From NCBI GenBank assembly GCA_029071285.1, contig JAIEAS010000262.1, forward strand, positions 1 to 9,263: 9,263 bases of DNA. The letters run 5' to 3'. This document shows, in pieces, positions 6,922 to 9,263 of this stretch. The notes below the pieces were generated by a model. The model did not search any database. It had not been told where the DNA came from and saw only the letters and a list, made by a program, of their open reading frames with translations. Numbering within the stretch: the first letter of the stretch is position 1; the number at the start of each line of letters is the position of its first letter. The DNA comes from Clostridia bacterium (lineage in GTDB: Bacteria > Bacillota > Clostridia > Christensenellales > Borkfalkiaceae). A program made the position numbers and the translations under genes.

Positions 6922-7221
6922 TCAGTTTATTTTAAAATGTATTCTGAGATTTTCCGCTGCGGTTTGGTTGCCGAGCTCTTTGGCTTTAAGCCACAGCTTT
7001 TTTGCCTCTTCTGCGTTTTCCGCTACGCCTTGTCCGTTATAATAGCATATACCCAGATTATTCAGCGCGTGAGCGTTGCCCTGCTCTGCTGATTTCGTGT
7101 ACCAGTAAACCGCCTTTCCAAAATCCCGTTCGGGACAGTCGCTTTCATAGTATAAAGCTAATCTGAACTGCGCGTCCGCATCGCCTTTTTCTGCAAGTGT
7201 TATAATTTCGTCAATATTCAT
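6922..7221 (-). CDS. Small Sel1-like repeat protein
   Basis: This 99-residue cytosolic protein is built almost entirely of helix-turn-helix Sel1 repeats. Repeat one is about 13-49 (GDADAQFRLALYYES ... AVYWYTKSAEQG) and repeat two about 50-86 (HALNNLGICYYNGQGV ... KKLWLKAKELG). A partial third helix follows to the end. There is no signal peptide or membrane segment. Sel1 proteins act as protein-binding scaffolds; the partner here cannot be read from sequence. The ATG directly follows the fhs stop codon (TAAATG) with no obvious ribosome site, so it is probably translated by re-initiation after fhs. It lies 12 bases before glnS. Its place between two housekeeping enzyme genes is unusual. The repeat class is clear; the role is unknown. 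Confidence 0.85.
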   Translation of the reverse strand: MNIDEIITLAEKGDADAQFRLALYYESDCPERDFGKAVYWYTKSAEQGNAHALNNLGICYYNGQGVAENAEEAKKLWLKAKELGNQTAAENLRIHFKIN

Positions 7222-8883
7222 TTATGACAGTCCCGTAATGTTGCCGTCGGCGTCTACGTCGATATGTTCAGCCGAGGGGACTTTGCCGAGACCGGGCATA
7301 AGCATAATTTCGCCCGCAACGGCTACGATAAAGCCCGCGCCGCCCTTGTAGATTATATCGCGCACGTAAATTTTAAAGCCCTTGGGCGCGGCAAGCTTTT
7401 TGGGGTCGTCGGACAGCGAATACTGCGTCTTTGCGATAATTACGGGTAAGCCCTTAATTCCGCTCTTTTCAAGCGCCTTTATTTTTTCAAGCGCAGCGTC
7501 AGAGAACTCCGCGCCGTCGCCGCCGTACACTTTTTTGACTATGCTTTCAATCTTTTTAACTATGCCGTCTTTAAGCTCGTACGCGTATTTCAATTTGGAT
7601 TTTTTGCCGCACTCTTCGATTACGGCTGCAGCCAAATCTTTGCCGCCTTCGCCGCCCTTTAAGAATACGTCCGTGAACACCGCTTTCGCGCCCGCCTTTT
7701 TGCAGGCTTCGAGAACGGTTTTAATCTCCGCCTCGCTGTCGGTTGCAAATCTGTTCATAGCAACCACGCAGGGTTTATTGAATACCTTTTTAACGTTTTC
7801 AACGTGCTTCAAAAGGTTGGGAAGTCCCGCCTTCAACGCGGCGATATTTTCCTCGGACAGGTTAGACTTGTCCGCGCCGCCGTGAAGCTTCAACGCTTTA
7901 ACCGTTGCAACTACCACGACGCAGTCGGGCTCGATTTCAGCAATGCGGCATTTGGTATCAAGGAATTTTTCCGCGCCCAGATCCGCACCGAAGCCCGCCT
8001 CGGTTACGGTGTAGTCGGCAAGGGTCATTGCCGTGTAGGTTGCGCGCACCGAGTTGCAGCCGTGCGCTATATTTGCAAAGGGTCCGCCGTGCACGATTGC
8101 GGGCGTGCCCTCCAGAGTCTGAACAAGGTTGGGTTTTATCGCGTCCTTCAAAAGGGTTGCCATTGCGCCGTCGGCGTGAAGCTGTTTTGCGCGGACGTAG
8201 TTTCCGTCCTCGTCAACGCCCACTACGATTTCGCCTATTCTCTTTTTCAGGTCTGCCAAATCGCGCGCAAGGCACAAAACCGCCATAACCTCGGAAGCCG
8301 CGGTAATTTCAAAACCCTCTTGTCTTGAATAGCTTTCGCAGCCAGCCATTTTGCCCGCCTCGCACTTAATCGTCAAGTCGCGCAGGGCTCTGTCGTTCAT
8401 ATCAAGACAGCGGCGGAAAGTCACCTGTTTTATTTTAAGCGCGTTACCCCTGAAAATATGATTATCAATCATAGCGCAAAGCAAATTATTTGCCGAAGTT
8501 ATCGCGTGCAAGTCGCCCGTGAAGTGCAGATTTATGTCCGCCATAGGAACGACCTGTGCGTATCCGCCGCCCGCGGCTCCGCCCTTTATGCCGAACACGG
8601 GGCCCAAAGAAGGCTCTCTTAAAGCAAGGCAGACCTTTTTGCCGAGCTTTGCCATACCGTCGGCAAGGCCTATCGATACGGTGGTTTTTCCCTCGCCGCT
8701 TGCGGTGGGATTTATTGCGGTAACCAGAATCAATTTCGACTTGGGTTCAACCTTTTTTAAATTGATTTTTGCCTTGTATTTGCCGTACAGCTCTAAGCTG
8801 TCCTCGGACAAATTCAGTTTTGCGGCAATCTCGCGCACGTCTTTTAAAACACAGCTTTCGGCAATTTCGATATCGGATAACAT
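7222..8883 (-). CDS. fhs: Formate-tetrahydrofolate ligase
   Basis: This 553-residue cytosolic enzyme joins formate to tetrahydrofolate with ATP, giving 10-formyl-THF for purines and Met-tRNA formylation, and for the methyl branch of the Wood-Ljungdahl pathway in acetogens. The ATP loop is PTASGEGKTT (59-68), where most relatives have PTPAGEGKTT. The hallmark GIKGGAAGGGY is at 98-108, followed by VPMADINLHFTGDLHAIT. LEGTPAIVHGGPFANIAHGC (257-276) and VATVKALKLHGG (about 325-336) also match the family. The C-terminus GLGKVPSAEHIDVDADG is typical. Length matches the usual 555-560. The start is preceded by GGGTGA (8892-8887), the 3' portion of the extended Shine-Dalgarno. It is first of four minus-strand genes. 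No acetogenesis or other folate gene is next to it, so acetogenesis cannot be inferred. Confidence 0.97.
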   Translation of the reverse strand: MLSDIEIAESCVLKDVREIAAKLNLSEDSLELYGKYKAKINLKKVEPKSKLILVTAINPTASGEGKTTVSIGLADGMAKLGKKVCLALREPSLGPVFGIKGGAAGGGYAQVVPMADINLHFTGDLHAITSANNLLCAMIDNHIFRGNALKIKQVTFRRCLDMNDRALRDLTIKCEAGKMAGCESYSRQEGFEITAASEVMAVLCLARDLADLKKRIGEIVVGVDEDGNYVRAKQLHADGAMATLLKDAIKPNLVQTLEGTPAIVHGGPFANIAHGCNSVRATYTAMTLADYTVTEAGFGADLGAEKFLDTKCRIAEIEPDCVVVVATVKALKLHGGADKSNLSEENIAALKAGLPNLLKHVENVKKVFNKPCVVAMNRFATDSEAEIKTVLEACKKAGAKAVFTDVFLKGGEGGKDLAAAVIEECGKKSKLKYAYELKDGIVKKIESIVKKVYGGDGAEFSDAALEKIKALEKSGIKGLPVIIAKTQYSLSDDPKKLAAPKGFKIYVRDIIYKGGAGFIVAVAGEIMLMPGLGKVPSAEHIDVDADGNITGLS

Positions 8884-8906
8884 AATTCACCCAGCGTTTT
8901 TCTTTG

Positions 8907-8936
8907 ATTATATCACAAACCATTATAAAATGTATA
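8907..8936 (-). promoter_or_regulatory. Extended -10 promoter for the fhs operon
   Basis: On the minus strand TGATATAAT (8915-8907) is a perfect extended -10 element (TGnTATAAT). The best -35 candidate is the poor TATACA at 8936-8931 with an 18-base spacer, as is common for extended -10 promoters. Transcription would start near 8900, giving a leader of roughly 17 bases. That leaves no room for a riboswitch between this start and fhs. Confidence 0.65.
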
Positions 8937-9011
8937 TCTTTTATACCCACTTTTTAAAAAATTGCGCAAACCAAAGTTTTCCTTAATATAATAGCTCCGC
9001 TTGCAATTTAC
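8937..9011. other. A+T-rich spacer upstream of the two divergent promoters
   Basis: No gene, ribosome site or recognisable riboswitch is seen here on either strand. It contains a TATAAT at 8987-8992 preceded by TTGCGC with a 19-base gap, too poor to call as a promoter, and a TTGCGCAA palindrome (8962-8969). It separates the minus-strand fhs promoter from the plus-strand RNA promoter. Confidence 0.5.
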
Positions 9012-9040
9012 TTGACTTAAATAGCATAAGTGGATACAAT
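9012..9040 (+). promoter_or_regulatory. Sigma-A-type promoter driving an intergenic RNA
   Basis: TTGACT (9012-9017), a 17-base spacer and TACAAT (9035-9040) form a near-consensus promoter pointing away from fhs. Expected start is about 9045-9048. No protein gene with a usable ribosome site follows within the window. Instead a foldable stretch and a strong terminator follow. Confidence 0.7.
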
Positions 9041-9045
9041 AATAA

Positions 9046-9178
9046 GCGGTTGACGTTCATTAAGAGGGGCGTGCAAACGGCAAAAGCGTCTTAAATTACT
9101 CGACCATATAAGAACGGGTTTTTGAAGGTAACGGCTTCGAATGTTGCTAAAAGGCAGTACGTAACGTACTGCCTTTTT
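9046..9178 (+). ncRNA. Candidate structured small RNA or terminated leader, family unknown
   Basis: The stretch from the promoter start to the T-tract is about 130 bases and contains several consistent helices. 9048-9053 pairs with 9100-9105 (6 bp, one G-T), and 9060-9065 pairs with 9089-9094 (6 bp). CGT(GCAA)ACG at 9070-9079 forms an apical GNRA-type loop. 9121-9127 pairs with 9135-9141 (7 bp, one G-T) around the loop GTAACGG. The terminator stem follows. The longest internal reading frames are under 20 codons and lack a properly spaced ribosome site. I compared it from memory with SRP, tmRNA, T-box, ZTP, THF, preQ1, guanidine and c-di-GMP RNAs and saw no match. It may act in trans, or be the leader of a plus-strand gene beyond 9263. 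Pairings are observed; expression and role are inferred. Confidence 0.5.
9149..9178. terminator. Intrinsic terminator of the candidate RNA
   Basis: AAAAGGCAGTACGT (9149-9162) and ACGTACTGCCTTTT (9164-9177) are perfect reverse complements around a single central A, a 14-bp palindrome in which the innermost pairs will open as the loop. TTTTT runs 9174-9178. The symmetry and AAAA/TTTT ends mean it could also work on the minus strand. Confidence 0.85.
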
Positions 9179-9199
9179 CATGTAAAAAGTCATAAAAAG

Positions 9200-9259
9200 A
9201 GAGTTGCAGTATCGCCCTTACGGCTTAGTGACTTGTTAAAACAAGTTTAAAGCAACTCT
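9200..9259. repeat. Inverted-repeat element with a three-way-junction-like fold
   Basis: AGAGTTGC (9200-9207) and GCAACTCT (9252-9259) form a perfect 8-bp outer stem. They enclose ACTTGT-TAAA-ACAAGT (9231-9246), a perfect 6-bp hairpin, and a small GCC/GGC hairpin (9214-9216 with 9222-9224). Read on the minus strand, the outer stem is followed directly by CTTTTT (9199-9194), so it could be a large terminator for a gene arriving from the right. It could equally be a short interspersed palindromic repeat or the RNA of a small structured gene. It lies at the window edge, so context is missing. Confidence 0.5.
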
Positions 9260-9263
9260 ATGT

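Noticed and set aside
7382..8328. Long plus-strand open frames opposite fhs (7382-7885, 7804-8328)
   Set aside because: They lie antisense to a full-length, well-conserved gene, have low-complexity Ser/Pro/Arg-rich translations and no ribosome sites. They are shadows caused by codon bias.
8519..8986. Plus-strand open frame running out of fhs into the intergenic region
   Set aside because: Most of it is antisense to the conserved N-terminal half of fhs, and it crosses the fhs promoter. There is no ribosome site or recognisable product.
8962..8992. Second plus-strand promoter (TTGCGC-N19-TATAAT)
   Set aside because: Only three of six -35 bases match and the 19-base spacer is too long. The TTGACT/TACAAT promoter downstream is far better.
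8884..9011. ZTP (pfl) or tetrahydrofolate riboswitch ahead of fhs
   Set aside because: fhs is a common target of ZTP riboswitches, so I searched the minus strand. The conserved CCGCCUGGGCA-like segment and the THF core are absent, and the fhs promoter leaves only about 17 leader bases.
9050..9094. Short leader peptide inside the candidate RNA (TTG or GTG start, ending at TAA near 9094)
   Set aside because: The frame is at most about 14 codons, and the GAGGGG stretch sits directly against the GTG with no proper spacing.
9046..9178. T-box, SRP RNA or 6S RNA assignment for the candidate RNA
   Set aside because: There is no T-box GGTGG/ACCGCG antiterminator sequence, no SRP apical GGUC...GGAAGG loop, and the size and fold do not match a 6S-type long bulged hairpin.

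Overview
This window reads as chromosomal DNA of a Gram-positive, Firmicutes-type bacterium, most likely an uncultured Clostridia-like lineage (inference). Supporting signs are near-consensus sigma-A promoters, strong AAGGAGG-type ribosome binding sites, a DUF1540 small cysteine-rich protein, a LemA/DUF2207 membrane pair, formate-tetrahydrofolate ligase, and a moderate G+C content judged by eye. No phage, transposase, CRISPR, tRNA or rRNA gene is visible. Most of the window is ordinary housekeeping or envelope DNA. The least explained part is the right-hand 370 bases.

Layout. (1) Positions 1-3260, plus strand: a TTGAAA-N17-TATAAT promoter drives a three-gene unit. It encodes a zinc-ribbon Nudix hydrolase, a LemA protein and a large DUF2207 membrane protein with a glycine-rich tail. 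A perfect hairpin terminator follows and is shared with the converging gene. (2) 3299-3789, minus strand: rplI (ribosomal protein bL9) stands alone with its own promoter and an extremely short leader. (3) 3846-4034, plus strand: a 48-residue DUF1540 protein diverges from rplI and ends at a strong bidirectional terminator. (4) 8936 down to 4011, minus strand: a tightly packed four-gene unit, fhs - Sel1-repeat protein - glnS - polytopic membrane protein resembling two CvpA domains in tandem. It starts from an extended -10 promoter and ends at the terminator shared with the DUF1540 gene. Gaps inside it are 0, 12 and 21 bases, so one transcript is likely. (5) 8937-9263: no protein gene. It holds a TTGACT-N17-TACAAT promoter, about 130 bases of foldable sequence and a 14-bp perfect hairpin with a T-tract, which together look like a small RNA gene or a terminated leader. 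A separate 60-base inverted-repeat structure follows.

How the genes fit together. LemA and DUF2207 are commonly neighbours and are probably an envelope module, with the Nudix enzyme as a co-transcribed housekeeping hydrolase. The minus-strand operon links one-carbon metabolism (Fhs) with glutaminyl-tRNA synthesis (GlnRS), plus two accessory proteins of unknown role. I see no functional logic beyond co-expression. No ZTP or tetrahydrofolate riboswitch is recognisable ahead of fhs.

I do not see a clear, large undescribed system. The best candidates for something new are the promoter-to-terminator RNA locus at 9012-9178, the three-way-junction-like element at 9200-9259, and the duplicated CvpA-like protein.
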